Of a DNA stretch of 64,000 bases, positions 8,911 through 21,460 are shown one piece after another. The DNA is taken from contig OX419757.1 in NCBI GenBank assembly GCA_948567375.1, positions 25,358,001-25,422,000 on the forward strand. The letters run 5' to 3'. The notes under the pieces are model-generated. The model did no database searches, had not been told where the DNA came from, and saw nothing but the letters and a program-made list of their open reading frames with translations. Made by a program: the position numbers and the translations under genes. This DNA comes from Lunularia cruciata (taxonomy: Eukaryota; Streptophyta; Marchantiopsida; Lunulariales; Lunulariaceae). Each line of letters starts with the position of its first letter. Positions within the stretch are counted from its first letter, which is position 1.

Positions 8911-11900
8911 TGTGGTGCCCACATTTTTTGTTTTATTCAAAATAAAGAAGAAGAGATGTATAGAGAAGTCGTATTGTGCCTGTATGGCCAAAGAAGGCAA
9001 AGAAAAGAGTCTTCGGGATGAAACCCAAAGTAAAGTGACTTCGGGTCATAAGGCAAAGTACTTGGAAATGCCCTATTAGCACACAACTCTAGGCAAAGTC
9101 AGTCTAACAACCTTTTGTCGGGGCAAGAAATTCAAGAAGAGACCGTTCAAAAACTGGCGGCCCATACGCGCAAAGGTTGATTGACAATGACAGGTGCATG
9201 TAGGAGGTGTGATTTCTTGGTAGAAACTCAAAGTGAAGAAAGATGAAGAAAGTGCAACTCTATAAAAATTGAACTCACAACGACAAATGTTGAGTAATTT
9301 TCCTTTGCTGTTGAGAAGTCATCTTGCATGTGATCATGGGAAGGGAAATAGAGTTGGAAACACGTTAGTGTGTAAGGGAGAAGTTGCAAGAGTGAAATCG
9401 AGAGATAGTGAGAAATCAGGAGAGATGGGAGGAGGAAAGAAGAAATCCAAATTTGTAGTGAGAAATCATGCAATTTGGAGGTTAGATGTGATTGCTAAGA
9501 TCAAAGTCTTGAGCCGACTTTGGATTACCTTCTTGGCGTGGAACTGGAATGTGAGTTTGCTAGGTTTCATGACATAAATCATCAAGAGTAAGTGTCTCAA
9601 TGGACCCAAGGAAGAAGGGAAGAAAGGAAATCCGGCTCGCTGGACAAAGTCGGATTGGAGACTCGTACTCGGAAAAGAAGCATGCTCGGAGTAGGAAGCC
9701 ACATCCTTGAGGAAGGGAGAGATAGCTCAAGAAACCCAAGAAGTGAGAGATGCATTATCGTCAAAGCGGACAAAGAATGGGTATAAAGTTGAGAGTTACA
9801 AGGACCCTGTCAAGAGAGGAATTGTGAGTGCTCTGATGGCAATCTTGAAGCCGGAGAGAACAACGTATGTGATGAAACACCAAGCGGTGTTCTTTCACAA
9901 GTTATTTGCAGGAGAACCAATCAATTGGGCAAGGTGTTTCCATGGGAGAATGCAACAAATGGTGTGGAATCTGTGGGATAAATTGCCTCCACACTACATC
10001 GTGCCGTTTGCAGCACATTTCTACCTCAGGTTAAATTTGCTGAACTCGGCGGAGCAAACTCGGATGGTGTCGCACTTCCATCTCGATTTGAGAAAGGAGG
10101 TCAATGTAGAGGAGTAGCAGTACATTTTGCAAATCAGGAGCACCGACAAGTACTACAAGAAGATAGGAAAGAATGTGGAGATCAAAGTGAGTACTCCAAA
10201 CTCAAAGAAGAGAAGTCGGCAAGGCAAAGCTGAAGACACGAAGAAACCTCAAAAGATCAGGAGAGGAAACCCGAGGCGAGGTATGGTGGTGATCGAGTCG
10301 GAAGATGAAGACTCGGAAGGTGACGCCGAGCTCAAGACCGAAGACTCAGAGCACAACGAGGAGGAACCTGAGCTAACACTACAAAGTGGCGATACAAGTA
10401 ACGACAGCGATGAGGGTGGAGAAATGACATCGGCACCAGTTGCTGCAGTCAAAGAAGAAGAAGTGCAAGTAGAGATCGAGGCCAAGGACAACACGTAGTT
10501 AGAAGACAAAGTAAATGAGCCCAAAGAAAAGAAGATCGTAGTGCAGAGAGGAGTCCGCTCGAGACGTAAGGCAAAGTAAGATGCAGGTCCGAGTATGGTG
10601 AAGGAAGAAGCACATGAAAGCTTGGGAAGCAAGGCATCCATTCCGATACGAAGACTACAGAGAAGAAGGTGAGTATCGGATGAACAAGAAGTACAAAGGG
10701 AAGTGGCCGTGCAAGAAGAAGTAACCCCAAGCGATGGAGTCAAGTACCTACGGGAGGTGGTGTGTCCTCTATTGGTGAAGCTGGAATACAAGAAGAAGAA
10801 GATGCAGTCTACTTGTCTAGAGGTAAAGACTGTCTTGCAAGTATTGTCCAGATTAGAAGAAGAGAACTTGGAGTTGAAGAAGAGTATAACCTAAGGTGAG
10901 GAAGAGAGAGAAGTACCGCGAGAAGAGGCAGTAGTGAGAAGTCAGGTAATTGAAGACCTGAAGAGAGAAGTGAATTATCGAGAGGATCTTGTGAAGAAGA
11001 GTGACATAGCAAGGGAGTGACAAGTAGCAGAGTACAAGATCTTGAAGCAGCAATTTGCTGATTCAAGAGTAGAGGTTATCCATGCTATGGTGAGAGTAGC
11101 AGCAAAGGATCAAGAGCTTGATAGGATGATGGAGAGTGTCGAGGAGAAGAAGCAACTCTGGCAAAGAGAGTTGGCGGCACGGTATAGGGAAGAAGAGAGA
11201 TTATGAGAGTTACTTTGTAATCAGGAGGAGAGAGTTGTATAGAAGGAGAAGGAGAAGGAGACGGTGAAAGCCAAGTTTGAAGTAGAATTGGCGATGTTCA
11301 GGGAGGACTGGCTTGTAGATCAAGAATGAGAGCAAAAGATGAGATTGGAGCCTTTGAAGGAGATAGTCCTCCAGATGAATGCAATGTTGAGTACAGAGGC
11401 CAGCGTTCGGATTGAAGAGACGAGGCTGCACGAGTTGAAGTTGTTGGTGCAAGAGACGAGGCAAAGACAGGCAAAGGACATGGATTTGAATGCCTTGTTA
11501 ATTAGTCTCAGAACTCGTGTAGACAGGAATATCTTAGAGGTAGAAGATAACATTTCAATTAGATTAGACTTAGTGAAAATAGAGATAGAAAAACTTTGGA
11601 AAGACGTTAGAGCCAAACCCGAAGTAGATAACATAGGAGTGCAAATGTCTTTGGAATTACCAGTGGAGACATTAGAGAAGAGTGGGTCAAGAGATGAAGG
11701 TTTAGAAAGGCTACCTACTAGTGGAATTTCAGATCAGGAAAGAGAATTGTTGGATCTGGTAGATGAAGTAGAAGATATGAAACCCGAGGACAGAATATTA
11801 GGAAGTAAATTTACTTTGGGTTCGGGTTTGAAAACCAAGGAAGAAGTAGACATCGGATCGGATTAGTAACAATTTTGAGATTTGAAGAGGTAGATATGAA

Positions 11901-12660
11901 GAGATGCATTGTCATTTTGGATCTGCAGGTTAGAAAAGTTGTTGTAGAATGGTATAGTTGTTAGAACTGTCGATTGCTTCACTATTTAAGAGTGGCATTC
12001 ATAGTATCATGTTATTCAGTGTTCATAATTTTTGAGAATAGATAAAGCAAAGTGCTGTGAAGTAGGGCTTGTCGCTTAAGCTTGATTCTGAGTATCAACT
12101 TTGTGATTGTGTTTGTGAGTGTGTAGAGAATTTCAAAGTGCAAGTCAGTGTGCTTGTTGGATGTTGGATTCTGCAGCCTTGATCTTCATTCTGTGTGTTT
12201 GATCCTAAGTGAAGTGCAATCAAAGCAATGCCTTGACAGATCTGAGAGGAATTATATTGTTGGTAGTATTCTGCATTTGTGAGTGCAGTGCAAAGTTGAT
12301 GTGAAGCAATTTTGATCGAGGAAGTTGTGCCTTCAGTGGAGGGGTGGAACACAATTTTGAGGCGAAGTCATTTTTCAATGAAGTGTCGGTTTTGGGAGAG
12401 CCTGAATCATCACAATCAAGATTGTTTGGAAAGATTTGATGGAGTTGTGATTAAGGAGTGTTAATTTGTGACAAGCCTGCAAATCAGTGCTTGTTACTGT
12501 CTTCTGGGTGTGGTTTCTACCTGAGAGATTAAAGATGCAACCAAGAAGAACTACATGTTACTGTTTGACTTTGTATTTGGACATTTCTGACTCGTATCTC
12601 TACGGGAACGAACTTTACTTACCCGATTACCGCAAAAGTGATATTTTCCGGGTTGTCACA
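8911..12660 (+). mobile_element. TG..CA retroelement of family T with TAACT target duplication
   Basis: The element starts TGTGGTGCCCACATTTTT and ends GGGTTGTCACA. Both ends are flanked by TAACT (8906-8910 and 12661-12665), a 5-bp duplication typical of LTR elements. A 528-bp sequence at 18639-19166 has the same two ends. The interior has a TATA-like CTCTATAAAAATT at about 9258 and a long decayed reading frame (9595-11866). A second internal LTR copy was not found. It may therefore be one very long LTR, a LARD-type element, or a recombined element. No RT or integrase motif was seen. Confidence 0.6.
9595..11866 (+). pseudogene. Decayed Glu/Lys-rich coiled-coil protein frame in element T
   Basis: One frame of about 757 codons can be followed with no frameshift. 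It is interrupted by stops at 9692, 10115, 10496, 10577, 10670, 10892, 11018, 11204, 11240 and 11327. The first part (9800-10100) has a compact region with RTTYV, a HKLFAGEPINWARCFH-like stretch and aromatic residues, of a kind seen in plant transposon-associated hypothetical proteins. The middle is acidic, and the rest is strongly charged and predicted coiled coil. Most stops are TGA, TAG or TAA in places where CGA, CAG or CAA would fit. The function is not known. Confidence 0.55.
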
Positions 12661-12735
12661 TAACTCTCTCCAATCATAATCCTCCACACCAAATCTCCTC
12701 AACTTTGTTTTGGTGTTAAGAGCCAAATGCCCATG

Positions 12736-12852
12736 TCAATGAAATAATGAAACAATGAAATATAAAGCCCGAAAGACCCAAAGAGTCAAAAGGCTAGAAA
12801 CACATGAAATGTGAGCCTAGGCAAGGGCCTAGTGCATCTGACCAATCTGTAA
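12736..12852 (-). mobile_element. LINE family A 3' UTR fragment
   Basis: The stretch is the reverse complement of the LINE A 3' UTR. It has a degenerate CAATGAA-type tail (12736-12760), the AAAGCCCGAAAGACCCAAAG segment and the hairpin region GCCTAGGCAAGGGCC, and ends at GACCAATCTGTAA. It is a severely 5'-truncated insertion of only the last 120 bp. No clear target duplication was found. Confidence 0.75.
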
Positions 12853-15800
12853 TCTCTTTGTGGAGACCAATCTGAAATAGTTGCATAAGGACTAGTCCTC
12901 CTTCTTGGTGTGCTCTCTCTTGGCATTGCAATTGCATCTCAAATTACATCCACTATCAACTGAAATTGCCTCCCTTTAACCAACCTTGTGCAAGAATTCT
13001 TGTCCTAAGAGCACACAAACTCTATACATGCAAGCACCTAGAAAAGTCTCCAACAAACAAGTGCAAGCAATCGGGCTCATGGAAGAAGTTGTTTTTGCCG
13101 CTCAGAGATGCTCCAGACAAAAAAAATAAGGTTCAAAAGTGGATGATGTGGGTAGATGCCCACCAATGCTGTACTGACAAAATAATGGCCCTGATAATTC
13201 CAAATATCACCTATTGACATTGCAAGATAGGTTCCTTTATTTAGGGAAAATGAGTAGACATTAGGTGATGCCTAAAGACATTGCGGGACAAGGAAAGATG
13301 TTAGAAGATGTAGGGTTTTAGGGTTTAAGGGCATGCAATGTAGGAAGATATCCACTAATGTTATGGAATAGGGTAAGCAATGTGAGGCAATGCTTGCCAA
13401 TGCTATGGGACAAAGCAATTTCAAATAGGTTGTATCTAGACTACTCCCTAGGTGTTGATGATTTAACTTAAAATTATAACCCAAATTTTATTGTAGGGCT
13501 AGAAAACAAATAAATAGCAAGAAAGAAAGGAGAATGGGAGAAAAAAGTTACCTCTAGGCAAGGGTAGTGTAACCCAAGGGTTATTTTCAAGCCAAGAATG
13601 TCCAATTCAACCTCCTTGATTCCAACAATAGCAATTCAAACTTGGTGTTTATCCATCCAAGACCCTTACATGAAGGTTTTTGGGTATTGAATTGTATGAA
13701 AAGAAATTAACCAATCGCCTTCTTGAGTATTTTTCATGTCCTCATCATCTATGATTTTCTCATTTTCCCAAATTTTTGCCATGGAAATTTTTGTTTACAC
13801 ACTCTTTTGAAACTTGCTTTCCTCACAAAACTTGCTCTCTTCCCAAGCTTTCTCTTTCTCTCTCAATTTCTCTTTCTCTTCCAACCATTATTGAACCCTT
13901 CCTGAATGGTACTCCTTCTGCTCCTGAACCCCTCCCAAATGGCACTCCTTCTTCTCCTGTCCTTCTATTTTTAAGCTACCCTTCTCGAATGGCACACTCC
14001 TCCTTCAAAAACCAAATTGCCTTCTTGTTTTTGAAATGTGTTAAATGGTGACTTCTGCAAGAAAGTGCACGTTTATATAGACCCTCACATGAACTCTTAA
14101 ATTTATATTTCTTGGGAAAAATCAAATTCAACACTAAAAAACCAAATTTTGAGCATAAAAAACTGAATTTTGAGCATCAACCAATGACAACATGAAACAT
14201 AACACATTGTTAATAGATAGAACCTAGATAGTTGCCTCAAGAATGGGCACCAATTGGTGCCTTCCAAAGTCCATGGGCAGCCACTGGCACCATCCACCCA
14301 TGCCATGCCATTGCATGGGAATGGGTACCAACTTTTTGTAGAGCTCCTTCCAACATCCACACCAAGCAGTGATGGATATCAACCTTTCTATCAAACCCTT
14401 TTCCATCCACACCAAGCATTAATCGGCATCAACCAATGCCAATGTATCAACTACCATCTTTTCCCATCCACACCATGTGTCAACTGGTGCTTACCTTTCA
14501 ACCACTGCCTTTTCTCATCTACACCATGAGTCACCTAGTGCCTTCTAACATCCACACCAAGCATCAAATGGCATCAACCTATCAACCAATGCCTTTTGAC
14601 AGCCACAATGGGCGCCAATGGCCAGTGTCAAAAAATAGGCTCCAATTAGCACCAATTGGTGCCAAACTTGGACCCATAGGGTTTACAAAAATAGGTTCAT
14701 GCAATACAAAATTCTAAACAACATAAGTTCATGTAGAAGAACAAGATTGGTGCTTAAAATTCTCCAAGGATATTACACCATGAAGAAGCATAAGAGAAGG
14801 ACTTGGTTCTTATCATATACCAAAGGATATTTTTATTACAAAGTAACATGTTATTATTCATTTTCCTTGATATGATGAGCATGGCATTGTTACATCATCC
14901 TTGAACTACTTTCTTTTCTACCAAGCTCCATTCCATTGAGAGAAATTTTTTTTCTACTTGAGTTTCCTCTATAAATCTACCATTGTCTTCCTATTGTCTT
15001 CTACCAAACATCCAACCTATTAATACAAAATTTATGTAAAATTATATAAATTGAAACTCACTTTAATAATTATGCATTATTACAATTGTCTTTAAGTTGC
15101 ACTCTCAACTCCCAAAGAGAATACCATCTAGCTTTCATATAGCTATATAATGCTCATTTATCACCCTTGCCTTTGCCAAATATCTTTTGAACTCTTGCTT
15201 GTCATCCGTTCAGGCTTGCTTGAAGGTGAGAACTAGGTGATGCATGGGTACATAACCAAGATCACCTAAAAGATACTCTTTGGCCTCAAAACTACAACAT
15301 CTCCTTCTTTGGGTCAAATCACTCCATAATGATGATTTTTTAACATGTCATGCCGTTACATGACCCTAGCATTCTTGCAAGTGAAAAAATCAAAACTTGA
15401 AGCTGCACAAAATCTAATCAATTGCAAACACTCTGATTAAAAAAGGAAGAAATACATATTGAACAATCTAAACACTTATCTCTTGTAAAATGTATAATTC
15501 ATCTTTTATCATCAAAACTCACTTGGGCAATTTATGGAATAAGAGCACTTCTTGCTGAAATATATTTCTCTATCCATTATAGTTCAAGCTTTGAGAGGAA
15601 ATAGTGTTCTATCTACCAAACCTACACAACCAAGGAAACTTTTGTGTGCAAAGCCTACTAATATTTTCCTTCGCTCCTTGTTTTCAAGGCCATACCTCTT
15701 GACTCCTCATAAAATTCTATATGGCCATCATGACTTGATCTGTAAAGGCAATTGTTGCACTACACTAATACCCTAAATGTTTAACCCCCTTGCAACACAA

Positions 15801-16847
15801 GCCCCATTACTATGATGCTCAACTCTAGTGAGAGCAAGAGCTACTTGGATCCACACCAATGTTTGCTCCCATTGATAGTTCTTTTAAAATACCGTATGAT
15901 CCTTTTTCAGATCTACTAATGTTGAAAAAGAATCAATGTCCATTCTAGTCAATTGGTGGAATGTCTTCACACCTAGGCCTCTAAAATATTTAATCACAAA
16001 TTCCTTGCTATGAGTGTATGTAACTTTGGGTTCTAAGCACCTATGCAAATGTGCATACTCCTACCCACTGAGCAACAATTCTGGCATATCTAAATTTCCC
16101 TTTTCATCTTCTTGTTCACCAAAAACTGTCTCCAAATTTAATTGGAAAAACCATTGTATAAATTTCCAAATATTTCTACTAAGTTCTCCATGACTGCTAC
16201 TTCTTGGCATGCTCTCTTCTATTCTTCTCAATTCTAGTAAAACTAAGAAATAGTCAAATCTTTCTTGTTGTTGTTCTAAACTCTCCTTGACCTTGGATCC
16301 AAGCAAAAAAATAAACATCCATGAAAAGCTAGCACTCTTATGAAGAAAGAAAAGCAAATGAAGAATTCTAACTAGGAAGTCAATAAGAAATCAAGGTAGA
16401 ATTGAACACATTGGAATCCCACCTACAAAAAGACACTATGAATTCTATGAATTCACATTCTCTATAGAGCGACCACTTAGATGAAATTCTTCAAGAAAAA
16501 TAAATCATTATGAATTCATGCTCTCTAAAATTTAGAGATATCACTCAAGCTTGTAAATTCACACTCATCAAACCAAGAGAATTGTTCAAGCCAAGAAGTC
16601 AAGGATAATGGATTGCTATGAATTCACATTGGGTAGAGAGAAGAAATCAAGGAAATTGGTTAGCACTGCAAATTAATTCACTCCCAAGCCTTCCCATCCG
16701 CAATCAATTCCTCTTGACCTATCAAACTATCTAGACAAGAATCATCTCACACTTGGTGGCTAGCACCTAGATTCAAATTAAAATAGGCACTTTATTAACC
16801 CTGAATTGTAATTAATGCTTTATGATGTGTCAATGAAAACTTTAAAC
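12853..16847. other. AT-rich intergenic stretch with degenerate repeats, no gene recognised
   Basis: 13310-13330 has a telomere-like TAGGGTTTTAGGGTTTAAGGG. Around 13900-13990 there are short repeats of the AATGGCACTCCTTC type. Around 14350-14600 the phrase CATCCACACCAAGCAT recurs (14353, 14404, 14465, 14516, 14549), making a degenerate tandem repeat of roughly 33-61 bp. At 15550-16360 a minus-strand frame (16357-16061) has a gag-like charged composition, but no motif could be named. The sequence looks like old transposon debris. Confidence 0.4.
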
Positions 16848-17106
16848 CCCTTATTTCCTATGAACCACCTATTATGGAGTTTGCTAATAATAAGGAACTT
16901 GGATAGAAGTTCATAGAGTGTCCCTTTCTTCCTCTCACACAAACCCCATACCAATTTTTCTTAGACTTAGTAAATATAGTTAAGAAAATATACATAGCTT
17001 CATAGAACTATTTTTATAACACCCTATTTGGGTAGATTATGGAGATCCATTCAAGTTAGTTATTTTTTAGCAAAATCCATAACAGGTGGTTCATAGGAAA
17101 TAAGGG
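16848..17106. repeat. Foldback (MITE-like) element
   Basis: The left end CCCTTATTTCCTATGAACCA and the right end are inverted copies of each other over about 40 bp, with roughly nine in ten bases matching by eye. The whole unit is about 259 bp with no coding capacity. A target duplication is not evident at the outer ends, so the superfamily cannot be assigned. Confidence 0.6.
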
Positions 17107-18638
17107 ATATGGAGCTTGCACCTTATCACCTTAACACATTATTCAAAATTAAATGTAATTTAGGGCTAGTAATAGGTCGTTTGATTTGAAATTTGTTTAA
17201 ATAGTTGGAAAAAAATCCAAGGAAAGTCTCAAATGGTGCTAGAAGGTGTTGAGAGGTGCTGAAAGGTATCCAAGGGTACCTGGCATTTCATTTCAGTGAG
17301 GTGCATACCCGATTGGCATTCATTGGTGCTTGTTGGTGCTGATTTTTCAAATATATTTCTGCAAGTCTTGTGGCAGTCCAATTTCTCATACACATCACCT
17401 ATTTGGTCTAGCATTTATTTCATTGCAATATATCTAAACATCCATAAGTGGAAATCTGATTTTTAGAAATGAATATAAGTTACACCAATTTCCAGTAGAG
17501 AAATTAAGGTGGGTTCAGTTATTACGTCATTGTTGAGTTACAAATTTCACTAAAAAAATATTATGAAGTTTTTTATTTATCCGCTGAAATTTCACGTGTC
17601 GCTAGAGATCAATCGAACCAAAATCGTAAACTATCATTATAGAGTAGATGATGTTTCAGGTTGTGAACTTGTGGCTTCTTTGGAACATGCTTGAATTTGG
17701 AGATCAGTAAGGTTTTAATTAGAGTGGTTATGAGAACCTTGTTGACAATGGATATGCTAAGACAAGGCAACGAAAGTGTGGATTGTAACACCCATTTGTG
17801 CATGTGTGTGGTATTGTGATATTTAGCTTGGTATTACAAGTACTTAAGAGATATTATTTATATAGAGATAAAGGATGGTTCTATATTAGTCATGGTTAGC
17901 TAAAGTTAGTCATAGCTAAGATAGATGGGACCTTACTTTAGAGGAAGTAGAAAAGATGAGCACCACTATTTTGGATTTTAGTGTGTTGACTTGGTATTAT
18001 TCCTAGGTGTTTGGCTTTGTGGAAAGAGTTGAGAACTCTTGGGCCCGCAAGCCTTTTTGTTTTGGATTCTTCTTTAGTCCAAGGATAGCACATGTGAAGG
18101 AATCCTTGCTTTAGTGGTTGGGTCAAGATAAGAGGAATATGCCCATGTGAATGGATATTCCTTTCTACTTTTTGACTTTACTTGAATTTTAGTCTAGTAA
18201 CTTGAGTTACTACGGTAATTAGTAAGTTTGGTACGTAACTATTTCACAAGTATATAAACAAGGGGTGAGGAGGTACTCATCATCCTTTCATTTGCAACTA
18301 TCTCTCTCATTGAGTTCTCTAGTGAGCAATGTCTTGAGTCTTGGAGTGTTAGCCTTGGAGGAGTATGATGGAGTTCGGGTTCCTTGCCTTCTTAGTCCAT
18401 GGTGCACTACCATAATAGCCATCAGAGGTTCATCCTGAGTGAGAGACAGGCCGGCTCACAGGACCCCTTGGAACCTTTTGGAATCTAGATACGATAACTA
18501 AAAACTAGGAAATTATGGATTTGAACATTTCATAATTTTGAGTATATAGATATAATGAAAGAAGGATAAGATAGAGAATTATTTAATTCTCAAAAAATAT
18601 GCTAAACCAGCAAATTCATATGGATGATGATACTTGAT
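17107..18638. other. AT-rich stretch with a possible decayed LTR
   Basis: At 17786 the sequence TGTAACACCC resembles a common plant Gypsy LTR start. Downstream, GTATATAAACAAGG at about 18249 could be its TATA box, and a CT-rich leader follows. No matching end or second copy was found, so this is only a suggestion. The rest shows no gene. Confidence 0.3.
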
Positions 18639-19166
18639 TGTGGTACCCACATTTTTCATTTTGGATGAGTTTTATAGAAGAAGTCCATTATTGAAACCAA
18701 ATTGAACCCAAATGGAAAAGAAACAAGGAGAATTGTGTGTTTTGATTTGAACCCGAGGAAGTCGACTTCATGTTAGAAGGAAGGATGCAAATTGGATTGG
18801 ATTGGAAAATCAAAAAGGATACTTCATTGAGGAATGAAAGTTGGAGGGCAAGATTACTGCGGGGCTTGTATCTCAATAATCACATGTACAAATTGTGTGT
18901 GTTGTATCTCATTGGAAGCATCTTCTTTAGGTAAAGTTTAGAGGTCTATAACAAAAAGTTACAAGCATTTGAAGTTTCTGTAGTAGATGTATGAAGTAGT
19001 TGAGTGAATTTGGGTTGGGTTCTTCGGATCTATACTACTTTGAACTTATATGACTTCGGGTTTACACTGTTTGCTTTGTATTTGACCATTTTTGAATCGT
19101 ATCTTTGTGAGAACTAACTTTAACTTACTTCATTACCACAAAAGTAATACTTGCTGGGTTGTCACA
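18639..19166. mobile_element. Short (528-bp) family T copy, possibly a solo LTR
   Basis: It starts TGTGGTACCCACATTTTTCA and ends with about 100 bp, finishing GGGTTGTCACA, that match the last 100 bp of element T at 8911-12660 (roughly three quarters by eye). It has the same two termini but no long frame. The flanks TTGAT and TTATT do not match well. It is either a solo LTR or an internally deleted T element. Confidence 0.5.
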
Positions 19167-20871
19167 TTATTAACATCACTAGAAGAGTTTAAGTTGAGAA
19201 TTAATCTACCGTATCATGAATTATTTATGATATTTTGATTGAAGTATAAGATTTTGGATCTACATAATTGTGTATCAAAGAGTAAATCAGATGTACACAC
19301 CATTACCACTGGAAGATAAAATTTTGATAAAGTTGTCACATATATCAAAACCTTGAGATCATAGTATTTTTAAGTTTACTACTTATCTTAAAACTGTAAA
19401 AAGGATACATGTATTTGTAAATTTGTAGAGAGATAACTATAACTTATGCTTTTAATAGACTTTAGAATGGTTAGATATCTTGTTTTTAAATAATTAAACG
19501 GAATGTCATGTTTTATATTTTTGTTTTGTTGTATTATCTTTTTTTTATATCTTGGATTTCTTATTCCAGCCTATTTAAATTTTATTTTCTATAGATTTAA
19601 ACTTAATTATTGGTAAAATTCCATTTAGATTTTCTCATTATTAGTTTATTATATTTTTTCTAGAAATTTCAAACTTGACAACTATAAATTTTTTGTTTAT
19701 TTCTTAATTTCCACTCAAGCTAAATATTCATCGGGGAGTTCCCAAAATAAGTGAGTAAAATGGTTATTAGACAGATTGACCTCTTGCTGTAGAAAACTAT
19801 CGAGGTAACACCTGTCTGCACGAGATATGTGCTAAAATCACTCCTTTACTTAGCTTAGATGAACCAGCAAGATAATTTATCTCCGGACAAGGTATGCTAA
19901 AATCACTCCTTACTTACTTACCTTAGATGAATAAGCTGATATCCAGTATTTGTACATAAACGGGAATGAATACCTTATAACTTTGGTCTACATCCATCTA
20001 GGTGGTAGATGTCATCTATGTGACAATCTATCTCCGCCTTTCATTGCTGATATAAACTAATCACTCATCATTGACAGCAATTTCCAATGGTAAACTAAAC
20101 TTCTGGTGTTTTGTAAAAACTAAATTCTATCACATACCGTACCATGTGAGCAGTATCATCAATAGAGATTATCTTTTGTGAAACTCTTACCCAATTACAA
20201 GAAAGAATGTAACTCTTGAGCATCATATCTGATCTACTTAAATATATTCATTTTCCCCACATCAAGAATATAGTTTTATACATCAAGCATATAGCATATA
20301 TGGAGCTTGTCGGGAGACACCCCTTTAGAGATGAGAAAAACAGTTTGCTATTCAATAAAGGGACAATGTTAAAAAAATCGGTTATGAACACAACGTATGT
20401 AGTCCTTGAGTTTATGACTGCAGACGACTACTTGGCCAAGATTTACCTCAATTCAGCTCAAATTCTCACATTCAAATATTTAATGGTGTAATGGTGTATG
20501 CAAGATATTAGTTTTGAAAGCCATATGAGATATATAGAGGCTCATTGTTTTTTCTAAGTTCAAATTCTGTTGAACACTTGAGAAAGAAGGCTATCGCGTA
20601 GAATAGGGGAAAACTCCATCAAGCAAGCCATACAAGGATGAAACACAAGTCATAAAAAAAAGATGAAACATACGAAGTAAAATGAAACAAGACTCCAATA
20701 GAATCGGTACGAGAAGTTTACTTTACTTAAGATATCTGATTTGTGACCTGGCCGTCTTTGGTGCGACTGTGGTCAATGATTACGTCCGTTTAGAACTTAC
20801 AATTTAAGTTGTGCCACGGCGGCACGTCCAAAGCAGTAAATATAATAAAACTAAATTATCTGAGATAGCGC
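19167..20871. other. AT-rich intergenic stretch, no gene recognised
   Basis: A segment near 19830-19925 repeats GCTAAAATCACTCCTTACTT twice, about 60 bp apart. A minus-to-plus comparison and the short frames (for example 20216-20491) gave no recognisable domain. Nothing else stands out. Confidence 0.3.
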
Positions 20872-20953
20872 AGTGTTTCAATATGAAGTTTCACGAAACT
20901 AGTAGAGGAAAAAGTGTTTCAATATGAAGTTTCCCGAAACTAGTAAAGGAAAA
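20872..20953. repeat. Tandem duplication of a 41-bp unit
   Basis: The unit AGTGTTTCAATATGAAGTTT (first 20 bases) is present twice back to back, with three or fewer differences (for example TTCACG against TTCCCG, and AGTAGAGG against AGTAAAGG). It ends directly next to the family B LINE tail that follows. Confidence 0.8.
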
Positions 20954-20959
20954 AGGTAA

Positions 20960-21052
20960 AAGGCGACCGCGTAGGAAAAATGAAGGATGGGAAGACCCCA
21001 TCAAGCCGTACAAGGGAGAGACGAAAAGGTAACATGGGGCTAAGCCCCATGT
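20960..21052 (-). mobile_element. Family B LINE 3' tail fragment
   Basis: It is the reverse complement of the 3' end of the family B LINE at 42175-42264, including the GGCGACCGCGTAGG end, the GATGGGAAGACCCCATCAAG stretch and the hairpin GGGGCTAAGCCCC. Here the palindrome is extended to ACATGGGGCT/AGCCCCATGT. Only about 93 bp remain, so this is a 5'-truncated insertion or a non-autonomous tail copy. Confidence 0.75.
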
Positions 21053-21394
21053 AGAGGGGGTGACTTTCGTAAAACTTTTTTGTGTGTAATGAAGAACCCT
21101 TGGGGGTTTCTATTCTTAAAAGTAGCGATTATATTGTAATGGAATATATCAAGCGAGTTTCCTGACACATTATAGTGGAAGTTAAGCATGTCAAGGGTAA
21201 GAAAGATATAAATCCACGTGGATAGGAGAATCTCCTCATTAATCTTTAAATAAACTTTTACTAAAAATACGTAACCTAAAATTTTTTCAAGTCAAGAGCT
21301 AAATTATTCATAAAAGCCGGGTAATGGTTCACAACTTTAGTATTGAACCCCCGTGTAAGAGAAAAGGGCGAGAAAACATGAGAGAAGCGAACAC

Positions 21395-21460
21395 CCCCGT
21401 CAAGCCGTACAAGGGAGAGGAAAAAACGAAAAAAAAGGTAAAATGGGGCTAAGCCCCAGT
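21395..21460 (-). mobile_element. Second family B LINE 3' tail fragment
   Basis: It contains GTCAAGCCGTACAAGGGAGA, a poly-A-rich run and GGGGCTAAGCCCC, matching the tail at 42175-42230 in reverse orientation. It lies about 350 bp from the first tail fragment in the same orientation. The poly-A run is longer than in the other copies. Confidence 0.65.

Noticed and set aside
17786-18640. An LTR beginning TGTAACACCC with a TATA box
   Set aside because: No second copy, target duplication or clear end was found. It is only mentioned under the stretch it lies in.
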